Notes: generated from the letters alone by a model not told the origin. A stretch of 64,000 bases of DNA from Rhodobacter sp. (GCA_020250175.1 JADCEN010000033.1:1-64000); one strand, 5' to 3'. Positions 41,655 to 52,913 are shown, counted from the stretch's first letter. Numbers and translations are program-made.

Positions 41655-42995
41655 TTGTCCAACAGCCCGCTTACGCCCGGCGTGGTGCCGGGGCGCCTGC
41701 CCGCCGCCGTCTACCGCGATAACTTCGCCGACAAAGAGCCTGCCCTTGACCGGCACGAGGCGCATGTCGCCGCAGACCGCTGTTATTTCTGCCATGATGC
41801 GCCCTGCATCACGGCCTGCCCCACCTCGATCGACATTCCCCTCTTCATCCGCCAGATCGCCACGGGCACGCCCGAGGCGGCGGCGCGCACGATCTTTCAG
41901 CAGAACATCCTGGGCGGCATGTGCGCCCGCGTCTGCCCAACGGAACAGCTGTGTGAAGAGGCCTGCGTGCGCGAGGCCGCCGAAGGCAAGCCGGTGGAAA
42001 TCGGCCGGTTGCAGCGCTTTGCCACCGACAGTCTGATGGCACAGGGCGTGCATCCCTTTACCCGCAGCGCACCCACTGGCAAGCGGGTTGCCGTTGTCGG
42101 CGCAGGCCCGGCCGGCCTTTCCGCAGCCCACCGGCTGGCCCTGCATGGCCACGAGGTCACGCTGTATGACGCCCGGCCAAAGGCGGGCGGGCTGAACGAA
42201 TATGGCATCGCCGCCTACAAGACCCCGGACGATTTTGCCCAGGCCGAGGTGACCTGGCTTTTGTCCATCGGGGGCATCCGCGTGGAAACCGGGCGCGCGC
42301 TGGGGCGCGACCTGTCGCTGGACGACCTGCGGTCGTCGTTCGACGCGGTGTTTCTTGGCATCGGCCTGTCTGGCGTCAATGCCTTGCGCGCCCAGGGCGA
42401 AGGTCGCAGCAACGTCCGCGATGCCGTCGAATTCATCGCAGAGCTGCGCCAGGCCTTCGACAAGTCCAGCCTGCCCATCGGACGCGACGTGGTGGTCATC
42501 GGCGGCGGCATGACGGCGGTCGATGCCGCTGTGCAATCAAAGCTTCTGGGTGCCGAAACGGTGACAATCGTCTACCGCCGCACCCAGGATCAGATGAGCG
42601 CCTCGGGGTATGAGCAGCACCATGCAACTTCGAAAGGCGTGCGCATCATCACCGGGGCGGCACCGGTGCAGGTTCTGGGCAATGGCGCGGTTGAGGCTGT
42701 GGAATTCGCCTATACCGCCGAAGAGCCGGATGGCCTGCACCTTACGCCGGAAACCTTCATGCTGAAGGCAGATCAAGTGTTCAAGGCCATCGGCCAGACC
42801 CTGCAGGGCGCGCCGGAGGCGCTGAAGCTGGTCGGGCGCAAGATTGCCGTCACCGGGGCCGGGCGCACCTCGGTGCCGGGCGTGTGGGCGGGTGGCGATT
42901 GTGCGGCGGGCGGCAACGATCTGACGGTGACGGCCGTTGCCGAAGGCCGCGATGCCGCCGAAGACATCCATGCCACGCTGATGGGCACAGCATGA
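41655..42995 (+). CDS. preT: NAD-dependent dihydropyrimidine dehydrogenase subunit PreT
   Basis: CYFCHDAPCITACPTSIDIPLFIRQIATG; FAD motif VAVVGAGPAGLSAAHRLALHGH. A TTG start at 41655 is likely. Confidence 0.85.
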   Translation: MSNSPLTPGVVPGRLPAAVYRDNFADKEPALDRHEAHVAADRCYFCHDAPCITACPTSIDIPLFIRQIATGTPEAAARTIFQQNILGGMCARVCPTEQLCEEACVREAAEGKPVEIGRLQRFATDSLMAQGVHPFTRSAPTGKRVAVVGAGPAGLSAAHRLALHGHEVTLYDARPKAGGLNEYGIAAYKTPDDFAQAEVTWLLSIGGIRVETGRALGRDLSLDDLRSSFDAVFLGIGLSGVNALRAQGEGRSNVRDAVEFIAELRQAFDKSSLPIGRDVVVIGGGMTAVDAAVQSKLLGAETVTIVYRRTQDQMSASGYEQHHATSKGVRIITGAAPVQVLGNGAVEAVEFAYTAEEPDGLHLTPETFMLKADQVFKAIGQTLQGAPEALKLVGRKIAVTGAGRTSVPGVWAGGDCAAGGNDLTVTAVAEGRDAAEDIHATLMGTA

Positions 42996-43061
42996 CCGCC
43001 ACCGCTTGCAGCTTTGTGACCGGGCCGCTAGGCACCGGGATGTCATCGCCAAGAGCATTGC

Positions 43062-43598
43062 ATGGACGCGCTCATCGACCGTCTGATCGGGTTTCTCGAA
43101 GCCAACCGGGACTGGGCCTTCTGGATCGCCCTGGTCTTTGCGGCGGCGGAAAACACCGCCTTTCTGTCGATTGCCATTCCTTCGACCGCCATTCTGGTGG
43201 GCGTGGGCGCGCTGGTGGCCACCGGCGCGATCAGCTTTGCCCCGATCTTCTTCGGGGCTGCACTGGGTGCGGTGATCGGCTCGACCTTTTCCTGGTGGCT
43301 GGGCCTGCGCTATGGCGACCGGATTCTGTCGCTTTGGCCGCTGCGCGATCATCCCGATCTGGTGGAACGCGGCCGCGAGGCCTTTGCAAGATGGGGCCCC
43401 TTGGCGATCATCATCGGGCATTTCTTCGGCCCGCTGCGCCCCGTGGTCTTTCTGATGTGCGGCATGGCTGCGATGCCGTTCTGGTGGTTCCAGCTGTTCA
43501 ACGTGGCCGGGTCTGTGGCCTGGGCCTTCATCGTGCCGAAATCCGGCGAGGTCGGCGGCCTGATCATCAGTTGGGTCTGGTCGCTGTTCGGCGCCTGA
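43062..43598 (+). CDS. DedA family membrane protein
   Basis: Hydrophobic; FFGAALGAVIGSTFSWWLGLRYGDRIL..IIGHFFGPLRPVVFLMCGMAAMPFWWFQ. Confidence 0.87.
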   Translation: MDALIDRLIGFLEANRDWAFWIALVFAAAENTAFLSIAIPSTAILVGVGALVATGAISFAPIFFGAALGAVIGSTFSWWLGLRYGDRILSLWPLRDHPDLVERGREAFARWGPLAIIIGHFFGPLRPVVFLMCGMAAMPFWWFQLFNVAGSVAWAFIVPKSGEVGGLIISWVWSLFGA

Positions 43599-43684
43599 CA
43601 GCCCGGCTTTCCCTGCCTGCAACCCCGATCCGCACCTGCGGCAGCCAAAGGCTGCGCGCGAGTTGCCCGTCATAGGAGGCTTCC

Positions 43685-44986
43685 ATGGCCGATCTGCGTT
43701 CCGACTTCATTGGCATCAAATCCCCCAACCCGTTCTGGCTGGCTTCGGCCCCGCCAACGGACAAGGAATACAACGTCCGCCGCGCGTTCGAGGCAGGCTG
43801 GGGCGGCGTGGTGTGGAAAACGCTTGGCGCCGAAGGCCCGCCCATCGTCAATGTCAACGGCCCGCGCTATGGCGCTGTCTGGGGGGCCGACCGCCGCCTG
43901 CTGGGCCTGAACAACATCGAACTGATCACCGACCGCCCGCTGGAGGTGAACCTGCGCGAGATCAAGCAGGTCAAGCGCGACTGGCCTGACCGCGCCATGA
44001 TCATCAGCCTGATGGTGCCCTGCGACGAAGAGTCCTGGAAAGACATCCTGGCGCGCATCGAAGATACCGGGGCCGACGGGGTGGAGCTGAACTTCGGCTG
44101 CCCGCATGGCATGGTCGAACGCGGCATGGGATCGGCCGTCGGGCAGGTGCCTGAATACATCGAAATGGTGACGCGCTGGGTCAAGCAGTATTCCCGCATG
44201 CCCTGCATCGTGAAGCTCACGCCCAACGTCACCTCGATCCTGCCGCCTGCGATGGCGGCGCATCGCGGCGGGGCCGATGCCGTGTCGCTGATCAATACGG
44301 TGAAATCGATCACCAATGTCGATCTGGATCATTTCTCGCCCTTCCCGATGATCGATGGCAAGGGCAGCCACGGCGGCTATTGCGGCCCGGCGGTGAAGCC
44401 CATCGCGCTGAACATGGTGGCCGAGATTGCCCGGAACCCGGAAACCCGCAATCTGCCAATCTCGGGCATCGGCGGCGTCACCACCTGGCGCGATGCGGCG
44501 GAATTCCTGGCACTGGGCGCGGGCAATGTGCAGGTCTGCACGGCGGCGATGACCTATGGCTTCAAGATCGTGCAGGAAATGATCTCGGGCCTGTCGCAAT
44601 ACCTCGATGAAAAGGACATGGCCCTGTCCGGCCTGATCGGGCGCGCGGTGCCGAATTTTGTCGAATGGCAGGATTTGAACCTGAACTACGTGACCAAGGC
44701 CCGGATCAACCCCGATGCCTGCATCGGCTGCGGCCGCTGCTATGCCGCCTGCGAAGACACCAGCCACCAGGCCATCGCCATGAAGCCGGGCCGGGTGTTC
44801 GAGGTGATTGATGCCGAATGCGTGGCCTGCAACCTGTGCGTCAACGTCTGCCCGGTGGAAGATTGCATCACCATGGAAGAACTGCCCCAGGGCGCGCTGG
44901 ACCCGCGCACGGGGCGGAGGGTGGCGGGGTATGGGAACTGGACGGAACATCCCAACAACCCCGCGGCAGTGAAGGCGGCGGAATAG
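43685..44986 (+). CDS. preA: NAD-dependent dihydropyrimidine dehydrogenase subunit PreA
   Basis: DLRSDFIGIKSPNPFWLASAPPTDKEYNVRRAFEAGWGGVVWKT; C-terminal ferredoxin cysteines CIGCGRCYAAC..CVACNLCVNVCPV. Confidence 0.93.
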   Translation: MADLRSDFIGIKSPNPFWLASAPPTDKEYNVRRAFEAGWGGVVWKTLGAEGPPIVNVNGPRYGAVWGADRRLLGLNNIELITDRPLEVNLREIKQVKRDWPDRAMIISLMVPCDEESWKDILARIEDTGADGVELNFGCPHGMVERGMGSAVGQVPEYIEMVTRWVKQYSRMPCIVKLTPNVTSILPPAMAAHRGGADAVSLINTVKSITNVDLDHFSPFPMIDGKGSHGGYCGPAVKPIALNMVAEIARNPETRNLPISGIGGVTTWRDAAEFLALGAGNVQVCTAAMTYGFKIVQEMISGLSQYLDEKDMALSGLIGRAVPNFVEWQDLNLNYVTKARINPDACIGCGRCYAACEDTSHQAIAMKPGRVFEVIDAECVACNLCVNVCPVEDCITMEELPQGALDPRTGRRVAGYGNWTEHPNNPAAVKAAE

Positions 44987-45332
44987 GGCTTGTTCGTGGT
45001 CGTCTGTGCGTGTCACCCTGCTGCTGTGGCAGGTGCCTGACAGGATGATGAAAGCGCGTCTCCCCGCCTGCCGGGCGGGAGCGTGTTCCTGATCCGGGGA
45101 ATAGGGCTTGCCGTTCCGGGCGGGAAAGGAAACGCAGCGCGCTTCCCCGCCGGTCAGGGACCACCGCCGCATGGGGCCGGTCCCGCCGGGCCGGGGCGAT
45201 GGCCCCGGCCAGACCGCGTGAGGCGGGCACAGGCGGAAGGGTTGCCTGCTTTCCGGTCCGGCAGCCAAGGCCCTTGGCACGTCTTGCGCAGCTTGTTAGA
45301 CCCCGTGCGGCAGCCCAACAGCGGACAGTCCC

Positions 45333-46571
45333 ATGCAGGCCCCGGCCCCGTCCCGTCACGCAGTGACTTTTGTTCTGATCACCGTGCTCTTGGACATGGT
45401 GGGCTTTGGGCTGATCATGCCGGTGCTGCCCGGGCTGATCGAAGAGGTGCAGGGCGCGGGTCTGGCGGATGCCGCCCTTATCGGCGGCTGGATGTTCTTT
45501 GCCTTTTCCATCGCGCAATTCGCCTTCAGCCCGCTGATGGGCAACCTGAGCGACCGTTTCGGGCGCAGGCCCCTGCTTTTGCTGGCAATCTTCGGTCTGT
45601 TCGTCGATTATCTGTTTTCCGCCTTTGCCCCGACGATCTTCTGGCTGTTCGTCGGGCGGATCTTGGCGGGGCTGTGCGGATCGTCCTATGTCATCGCCAA
45701 TGCCTATATCGCCGATGTGACCCCGCCCGAGGGCCGGGCAAAGGCCTATGGCCTGATGGGGGCGGCCTTTGGCGTAGGCTTCGTGCTTGGTCCGGCGATT
45801 GGCGGGATCTTGGGCGAATTCGGCCCGCGCGTGCCGTTCTTCGTCGCTGCCGGACTTTCTGCCTGCAACCTTGTCTATGGCTGGTTCGTGCTGCCCGAAA
45901 CGCTGGCCCCGGACAAGCGCCGCGCCTTCGAATGGCGGCGCGCCAACCCCTTCGGCACGCTGGCCGTGTTCCGCCGCTATACCGGTGTGCTGCCGCTGTG
46001 CGGGGTCCTGTTCATCTATTTCTTCGCCACCTCGGTTTACCCGGCAATCTGGCCGTTCTGGGGGATGGCGAAGTTCGGCTGGAGTGTGGCGATGGTTGGT
46101 CTGTCGCTGGCCGCCTTTGGCCTGATCGCGGCGTTTTTTCAGGGCGTGCTGACCGGCCCGCTGGTGGCGCGCTTTGGTGAACATCGCGTGGCGCTGGTGG
46201 GTCTGATCGTCGCGGTCGTCAGTGCGGCGGGCTATGGCCTGGTAGGCACGCTTGCCGGAGTGCTGATTCTGCTGGTGATCCACGGGCCCGAGGGCTTCGT
46301 GCATCCGATGCTGACGGCCATCATGTCAAAAGTCGTGCCCGAAGATGCGCAGGGCGAGTTGCAGGGCGGGATTTCTTCGGTCATGAATATTGCCATGTTG
46401 CTGGGTACAGTGTTCTTCGCGCAGGTCTTTGGCCATTTCATGCGGCCCGGTGCCGTGGTGCAATCGCCCGATGTCGGCTTCTTCATCGCGTCAGTGGTGC
46501 TTGTTCCGGCACTTCTTCTGTTTCTGGCAACCATGCGCTCTGGCCTGCGCAACCCGGCGGCGGGCGCGTGA
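45333..46571 (+). CDS. TCR/Tet family MFS transporter
   Basis: [43 protein letters not shown], TetA-type motifs. Confidence 0.85.
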   Translation: MQAPAPSRHAVTFVLITVLLDMVGFGLIMPVLPGLIEEVQGAGLADAALIGGWMFFAFSIAQFAFSPLMGNLSDRFGRRPLLLLAIFGLFVDYLFSAFAPTIFWLFVGRILAGLCGSSYVIANAYIADVTPPEGRAKAYGLMGAAFGVGFVLGPAIGGILGEFGPRVPFFVAAGLSACNLVYGWFVLPETLAPDKRRAFEWRRANPFGTLAVFRRYTGVLPLCGVLFIYFFATSVYPAIWPFWGMAKFGWSVAMVGLSLAAFGLIAAFFQGVLTGPLVARFGEHRVALVGLIVAVVSAAGYGLVGTLAGVLILLVIHGPEGFVHPMLTAIMSKVVPEDAQGELQGGISSVMNIAMLLGTVFFAQVFGHFMRPGAVVQSPDVGFFIASVVLVPALLLFLATMRSGLRNPAAGA

Positions 46572-47800
46572 TGGAGGTGTTTCGCGGCAGCTTCACCCAG
46601 CAGGAACCGATCCCGGAAGAGGGCATTGCGGCGGCGCTGGCGGTTTTGCGCCACGGGCGGCTGCACCGCTACAACACCGCGCCGGGCGAGATTGCGCAGA
46701 CGGCGCTGCTGGAAGAAGACTTTGCGCGTCTTGTGGGGGCAAAATACTGTCTGGCCGTGGCCTCGGGCGGCTATGCCATGGCAACGGCGCTGCGCGCGGT
46801 GGGGGTCGGTCATGACGATGCCGTGCTGTCGAACGGCTTTACCCTGGCCCCGGTGCCGGGCGCCATTGCCGCCGTGGGCGCGCGGCCGGTGTTCGTCGAG
46901 GTGACGCAGGAGTTGACGATCGACCTTGAGGATCTGGAGGCGAAGATCGCCACCTCGGGCGCGCGGGTGCTGCTGCTGAGCCATATGCGCGGGCATATCT
47001 GCGACATGGACCGGCTGATGGCGATCTGTGATGCGGGCGGCGTGATGGTGGTGGAAGACTGCGCCCATACCATGGGCGCGCGGTTTCGTGGCGTGCCGTC
47101 CGGGCGGCACGGGCGGATCGGGTGCTATTCAACGCAGACCTACAAACACGCCAATTCCGGCGAGGGCGGCTTTCTGGTGTCGGATGACGCGGGGGCGATG
47201 GCGCGGGCGATTCTGCTGTCGGGCAGCTACATGCTTTATGCCCGGCACCGGGCCGCCCCGCCGCCCGAAGCCTTCGGGTCGCTGCGCTTTGAGATTCCGA
47301 ATATCTCGGGCCGGATGGACAATCTGCGGGCCGCGATCCTGCGGCCGCAGCTGGCCACGCTGGACGACCGGGTGGGGCGGTGGGAAACCCTGTACCGTCG
47401 GCTTGAGGCAGAGCTTGCCGGAACGCCCGGCCTGACGCTGATCCCCCGGCACGCGGACGAGCATTTCGTTGGGTCATCCTTCCAGTTCCTGCTGCAGGAC
47501 TGGCAACCGCTGCGAACCCGCAGCGTGATTGCCCGCTGTGCCGCGCGGGGGGTGGAGCTGAAGTGGTTCGGCGCGGCCGATCCGGTGGCCTTCACCTCGC
47601 GCCATGATCATTGGCGCTATGCCGGGACGCAGCCCTTGCCCCGCACCGACCGGGTGCTGGCGGGGCTGATCGACATGCGCCTGCCGCTGACCTTCACGCC
47701 GGACGACGCAGGCCTGATCGGACGGATCGTGAAGGCCGAGGTAAGTGCAGTGTTCCAGGGGGCGGAAGAGGTGCCCGCAGCGGTGCCGCTGGGCGACTGA
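46568..47800 (+). CDS. DegT/DnrJ/EryC1/StrS family aminotransferase
   Basis: FARLVGAKYCLAVASGGYAMATALRAVGV...VEDCAHTMGARF...CYSTQTYKHANSGEGGFLVS (PLP lysine). ATGA overlap with the MFS gene. Confidence 0.87.
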   Translation: MMEVFRGSFTQQEPIPEEGIAAALAVLRHGRLHRYNTAPGEIAQTALLEEDFARLVGAKYCLAVASGGYAMATALRAVGVGHDDAVLSNGFTLAPVPGAIAAVGARPVFVEVTQELTIDLEDLEAKIATSGARVLLLSHMRGHICDMDRLMAICDAGGVMVVEDCAHTMGARFRGVPSGRHGRIGCYSTQTYKHANSGEGGFLVSDDAGAMARAILLSGSYMLYARHRAAPPPEAFGSLRFEIPNISGRMDNLRAAILRPQLATLDDRVGRWETLYRRLEAELAGTPGLTLIPRHADEHFVGSSFQFLLQDWQPLRTRSVIARCAARGVELKWFGAADPVAFTSRHDHWRYAGTQPLPRTDRVLAGLIDMRLPLTFTPDDAGLIGRIVKAEVSAVFQGAEEVPAAVPLGD

Positions 47801-47889
47801 ACCGCAAGGCCCACCCTTCCGCCCGCATCCGATTGCGCTAGACTGCGCCTTGCCGGGCACCTCCGGCGGTGCAGGACAATGGCGGGCGG

Positions 47890-48297
47890 ATGAACAGCAC
47901 ATGGCTTGAAGGCGGCAAGGAAAGCCTGCTGCACGCACATCTCCCGGCGCTGGTCGAGGGGCTGACCTGGGTCGAGGCGGGGATTGACCTGTTCGCCATC
48001 ACGGTGATGCTGATCGGCGTGCTGCGCTTTGTGGCGAATTTCCTGCGGGCCGAGAGGGCCGGGGACAAACGCATCGCGGCCATTGATGACAGCCGGATCG
48101 AACTGGGGCGCTATATTCTGGCGGGGCTGGAGCTGTTCATCGTTTCGGACATCATCGAAACCGCGCTCAGCCTGCAGCTTCTGGACCTGGTGTTCCTGGG
48201 CCTTCTGGTGGCGATCCGCTCGGCGATCAGCTATTTTCTGGAGCGTGAAGTGGCCAATATCCGCACCGGCAGGACCGGACCCGACCCGGCCGCCTGA
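47890..48297 (+). CDS. DUF1622 domain-containing membrane protein
   Basis: FAITVMLIGVLRFVANFLRAERAG..RIELGRYILAGLELFIVSDIIETAL. Confidence 0.75.
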   Translation: MNSTWLEGGKESLLHAHLPALVEGLTWVEAGIDLFAITVMLIGVLRFVANFLRAERAGDKRIAAIDDSRIELGRYILAGLELFIVSDIIETALSLQLLDLVFLGLLVAIRSAISYFLEREVANIRTGRTGPDPAA

Positions 48298-48508
48298 CGC
48301 CAGGGTGCGCGGGCCATTGCCGCAGCGCCGCATCGGCTGCGACACAGGGCCGCGAAACGCCGCATTCCCGTGCAGGGTCATTACGATCCTTGCAATTTCG
48401 GGTCCTTGCCGGGCGGCCTTTGGTTGACCCCGCACGGGCGGCAGAGTAAACGGGACGCAATGCGAAACAGCGCCGCCGGACGCCTTTTCCAGCCGTTGGA
48501 GCCCCCTT

Positions 48509-49398
<890 letters not shown>

Positions 49399-49408
49399 GA
49401 GCGCTGCC

Positions 49409-50077
49409 ATGGCCGAGGCCGACCTGTCCATCGCCGGCGACCGCCGTGCCCGGTCACTCGACGCGCTGGCCGAGCTTGCCGCGCATATCGAAATGCGCCG
49501 CCCCGGTGCTGTGGCGCGCAGCGAGATTGCGCATGGTGAGCTGACCCTGCATGTGCCGCTGACGGGCCTGGTACAGCTTGTCGAATTCCTGAAGACCGAC
49601 CAGGGCTGCCGATTCTCCTCGCTGGTGGACATCACGGCCATCGACCATCCCGACCGTGCGGCGCGCTTTGATCTGGTCTATCATCTGCTGTCGATGTACC
49701 AGAACCACCGCATCCGGCTGAAGGTAGCGGTGCAGGACAGCGATATGGTGCCGTCGATCACCGGCGTTCATCCGTCTGCCAACTGGTTTGAACGCGAGGT
49801 GTTCGACATGTTCGGCATCCTGTTCTCGGGCCACCCGGACCTGCGGCGCATCCTGACGGATTACGGCTTTCGCGGGCATCCGCTGCGCAAGGATTTCCCG
49901 ACCACGGGCTATACGGAAGTGCGCTATGACGCGGCGCGCAAGCGCGTCGTCTATGAGCCGGTGAAGCTGGTGCAGGAATACCGGCAGTTCGACTTCATGA
50001 GCCCGTGGGAGGGTGCGCACTACATCCTTCCCGGCGATGACAAGGCGAAGCGAGAGCATGATGGACGGAAGCTTTGA
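49409..50077 (+). CDS. nuoC: NADH-quinone oxidoreductase subunit C
   Basis: [52 protein letters not shown]. Confidence 0.95.
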   Translation: MAEADLSIAGDRRARSLDALAELAAHIEMRRPGAVARSEIAHGELTLHVPLTGLVQLVEFLKTDQGCRFSSLVDITAIDHPDRAARFDLVYHLLSMYQNHRIRLKVAVQDSDMVPSITGVHPSANWFEREVFDMFGILFSGHPDLRRILTDYGFRGHPLRKDFPTTGYTEVRYDAARKRVVYEPVKLVQEYRQFDFMSPWEGAHYILPGDDKAKREHDGRKL

Positions 50078-51269
50078 CGACGCGCTGACGGGCGAGCAGA
50101 AGATTCGCAACTTCAACCTGAACTTCGGCCCGCAACACCCTGCAGCGCATGGCGTTTTGCGCCTTGTGCTGGAGCTGGACGGCGAGATTGTGGAACGCTG
50201 CGATCCGCATATCGGCCTTTTGCACCGTGGCACCGAAAAGCTGATGGAAAGCCGCACCTATCTGCAGAACCTGCCCTATTTCGACCGGCTGGATTACGTG
50301 GCGCCGATGAACCAGGAACATGCCTGGTGTCTGGCGATTGAAAAGCTGACCGGCGTGGTGGTGCCGCGCCGGGCCAGCTTGATCCGGGTGCTGTTCTGCG
50401 AAATCGGGCGGGTGCTGAACCACCTTTTGAACGTCACCACCCAGGCGATGGACGTGGGCGCGCTGACGCCGCCGCTCTGGGGGTTTGAGGAACGCGAAAA
50501 GCTGATGGTGTTCTATGAGCGCGCATCAGGGGCGCGGCTGCATGCCGCCTATTTCCGCCCCGGCGGTGTGCATCAGGACCTGACGCCGCAGCTTCTGGAC
50601 GATATCGACCGATGGGCGGTGGAATTTCCGCGCGTGCTGGATGACATTGACGGGCTGCTCACGGAAAACCGCATCTTCAAGCAGCGCAATGCCGATATCG
50701 GCGTGGTGACCGAGGAAGATATCCAGGTCTGGGGCTTTTCCGGTGTCATGGTGCGCGGATCGGGCCTTGCCTGGGACCTGCGGCGCAGCCAGCCCTATGA
50801 ATGCTATGACGAGTTTGATTTCAAGATTCCGGTGGGCGTGAATGGCGATTGCTATGACCGCTATCTGTGCCGGATGCAGGAAATGCGCGAAAGCACCTCG
50901 ATCATCCGGCAGGCGGTGGCCAAGCTGAAGGTCGAGCCGGGCGATATCCTGGCGCGCGGCAAGATCACCCCGCCCAAGCGCGGCGAGATGAAAACCTCGA
51001 TGGAGGCGCTGATCCATCACTTCAAGCTTTATACCGAAGGCTTCCACGTGCCCGCGGGCGAGGTTTATGCGGCGGTGGAGGCCCCGAAGGGCGAATTCGG
51101 CGTCTATCTGGTGGCCGACGGCACCAACCGCCCCTACCGTGCCAAGCTGCGCGCGCCGGGGTTCCTGCATCTGCAGGCGATGGATTACATCTGCAAGGGG
51201 CATCAGCTGGCGGATGTGAGTGCGATCATCGGCACGATGGATGTGGTGTTCGGGGAGATTGACCGGTGA
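50058..51269 (+). CDS. nuoD: NADH-quinone oxidoreductase subunit D
   Basis: [45 protein letters not shown]. Confidence 0.97.
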   Translation: MMDGSFDDALTGEQKIRNFNLNFGPQHPAAHGVLRLVLELDGEIVERCDPHIGLLHRGTEKLMESRTYLQNLPYFDRLDYVAPMNQEHAWCLAIEKLTGVVVPRRASLIRVLFCEIGRVLNHLLNVTTQAMDVGALTPPLWGFEEREKLMVFYERASGARLHAAYFRPGGVHQDLTPQLLDDIDRWAVEFPRVLDDIDGLLTENRIFKQRNADIGVVTEEDIQVWGFSGVMVRGSGLAWDLRRSQPYECYDEFDFKIPVGVNGDCYDRYLCRMQEMRESTSIIRQAVAKLKVEPGDILARGKITPPKRGEMKTSMEALIHHFKLYTEGFHVPAGEVYAAVEAPKGEFGVYLVADGTNRPYRAKLRAPGFLHLQAMDYICKGHQLADVSAIIGTMDVVFGEIDR

Positions 51270-51270
51270 T

Positions 51271-51425
51271 GGCGAAGGCCTCTCCCCCATCCCCTCTCCC
51301 AAGGGAGAGGGGAGGCGCGGACAGTGAGGCTGCGCCCTCATCCCACCTTACACCGCAGAGGGGAGGCGCTGTCGGAGATGCCGCGCCCCCCTCTCCGGCA
51401 CGGAGAGGGGCCGGGGGAGAGGTGG
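51271..51425. repeat. Cluster of GC-rich palindromic repeats (CCCTCTCC..GGAGAGGGG type)
   Basis: ggcgaaggcctctcccccatcccctctcccaagggagagggg at 51271; ccctctccggcacggagaggggccgggggagagg at 51389-51422. Confidence 0.8.
51389..51422. repeat. Left 34-nt inverted repeat flanking the DUF559 ORF
   Basis: Reverse complement cctctcccccggcccctctccgtgccggagaggg matches 51789-51822 (cctctcccccgacccctctccgtgccggagaggg) at 33/34 positions. Confidence 0.85.
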
Positions 51426-51451
51426 CGAGCGTATTCAGTCGCGGTCCGGGG

Positions 51452-52174
51452 ATGACAGCGCGGGCGCGGATGTTGCGGCGTGACATGACCGAGGCGGAAC
51501 GACGCCTTTGGTCGCTGCTGCGCGGTGATGCGCTGGGTGTGCGGTTTCGCCGCCAACTGGTGATAGATCGGCGCTTCATTGTGGATTTCTGCGCTCCAGA
51601 GATCGGATTGGTTGTCGAGGTGGATGGGGGGCAGCATGCCGGTTCGGAGTCGGACTTGATCCGGGATGCTTATCTGGCGAAGCGTGGTTATTCCGTGCTG
51701 CGCTTCTGGAGCAATGAGGTTCTGAGCGAAACGCTGGCCGTAATGGAGCGGATTCTGGCGGTGGTGAGCGATCTGCTTGAGGCGAAGGCCTCTCCCCCGA
51801 CCCCTCTCCGTGCCGGAGAGGGGGGCGTTGCTGCGATGTCTGTGCCCAGTTTTGTGCGGGGCGTGTGCAGCATCGTTGACAATTGCGATCTGGACAGGGC
51901 GGCAACGCAGAAACGCATTCTGAATGTCACGTCGGTTTCTTCCTCCGTACTCTGCGTAACGTTCGACGACGGTGCGGCGCGCGAGGTGGATTTTTCGGAT
52001 GTGATCTCAACGTCGAAATGGTTCAGGATGCTTTCCGTGCCAACGACATTTGAGACAGTTGAGGTTGTCAACAATGGCCGCGCCCTGCAATGGATCACGG
52101 GGGCCGATTTCTGCGCTGACGCCCTGCGCATCATGGCCGATGAACAGCTTGCAGCCAAAGGAACCGACGCCTGA
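51452..52174 (+). CDS. DUF559 (Vsr-like/PD-(D/E)XK) endonuclease domain fused in frame to a DUF2442 domain
   Basis: [81 protein letters not shown] (DUF559), then [24 protein letters not shown]...[27 protein letters not shown] (DUF2442). The open frame extends to 51266 but through repeat sequence. An internal ATG at 51836 could start a free DUF2442. Confidence 0.75.
   Translation: MTARARMLRRDMTEAERRLWSLLRGDALGVRFRRQLVIDRRFIVDFCAPEIGLVVEVDGGQHAGSESDLIRDAYLAKRGYSVLRFWSNEVLSETLAVMERILAVVSDLLEAKASPPTPLRAGEGGVAAMSVPSFVRGVCSIVDNCDLDRAATQKRILNVTSVSSSVLCVTFDDGAAREVDFSDVISTSKWFRMLSVPTTFETVEVVNNGRALQWITGADFCADALRIMADEQLAAKGTDA
51789..51822. repeat. Right 34-nt inverted repeat, translated as the DUF559-DUF2442 linker
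   Basis: 33/34 match to the reverse complement of 51389-51422. Encodes part of ..[16 protein letters not shown].. Confidence 0.85.
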
Positions 52175-52383
52175 TGCTCCGCCGCCTGCACCATGACCAG
52201 CCCGCGTCCTTTGCCTTCACCCCGGCCAATCTGGCCTGGGCGCAGGGACAGATCACCAAATACCCAGCGGGCCGTCAGGCCAGCGCCATCAGTCCGCTCT
52301 TTTGGCGGGCGCAGCGACAGCAAGGCTTGCCGAGAGGCTGCGGCAACGAGAATAACACCGAAACTCTTGGGTTCGTGCATTGA
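52174..52383 (+). pseudogene. Truncated duplicate of the nuoE 5' end
   Basis: [39 protein letters not shown] is identical in protein to the start of nuoE at 52913, then diverges and terminates. Confidence 0.85.
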
Positions 52384-52384
52384 G

Positions 52385-52618
52385 ATGCCTATCATTGCAC
52401 GGCTTCGATACTGTGTCATTGCGATGTATTTCGATGATCACAATCCGCCCCATTTCCACATCCTCGGGCCCGACGGCGAGGAAGCGCTGGTACGGTTGGG
52501 GGACCTTGCGGTGCTGAAGGGTGAAGTGGACCGCCGGGCTCTGAAGGAGGCGCTGGACTGGGCTGCGAAGAACGAGGGATTTCTAAGGGAGACGTGGAAT
52601 GACTTCCAGGACCGCTGA
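52385..52618 (+). CDS. DUF4160 domain-containing protein (predicted toxin-like partner of DUF2442)
   Basis: [77 protein letters not shown]4160 signature (ISMYxxDHxPPHFHV-like). Confidence 0.85.
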   Translation: MPIIARLRYCVIAMYFDDHNPPHFHILGPDGEEALVRLGDLAVLKGEVDRRALKEALDWAAKNEGFLRETWNDFQDR

Positions 52619-52913
52619 CATCTACGACCCGCTGACTGCGGCAACACAGATTCGTATCCAGCGGATCGACGTCATCTCCACGCCTGTCCTGAGTGTGGTC
52701 TTCGACGACGGGGCGGTAAGGGAAATTGATTTTTCGTCTGTCATCGCGCGGTCAAGGTGGTTTCATACCCTTGCAGTTCCGACAACCTTTGATTCTGTCG
52801 AAGTGGTGAACAAAGGCAGGGCGCTGCAGTGGATAACGGGGGCCGATTTCTGTGCCGATGCCCTGCGCATCATGGCCGATGAACAGCTTGCAGCCAAAGG
52901 AAGCGATGCCTGA
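52599..52913 (+). CDS. DUF2442 domain-containing protein (second copy; predicted antitoxin-like partner)
   Basis: [76 protein letters not shown]. Overlaps DUF4160 by 20 nt and nuoE by 1 nt (TGATG). Confidence 0.85.
   Translation: MTSRTADIYDPLTAATQIRIQRIDVISTPVLSVVFDDGAVREIDFSSVIARSRWFHTLAVPTTFDSVEVVNKGRALQWITGADFCADALRIMADEQLAAKGSDA

Noticed and set aside
43670-45280. 536-aa open frame on the - strand
   Set aside because: Antisense to preA with no recognised motif; explained as a shadow ORF.
44987-45332. GC-rich intergenic region considered for a tRNA or small RNA
   Set aside because: Several short inverted repeats but no cloverleaf or T-loop (GGTTCRANYCC) consensus found by eye; insufficient support.
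51271-51425. CRISPR-like repeat cluster
   Set aside because: The repeats are palindromic and irregularly spaced, with no uniform spacers or cas genes; better explained as REP/palindrome-type elements.
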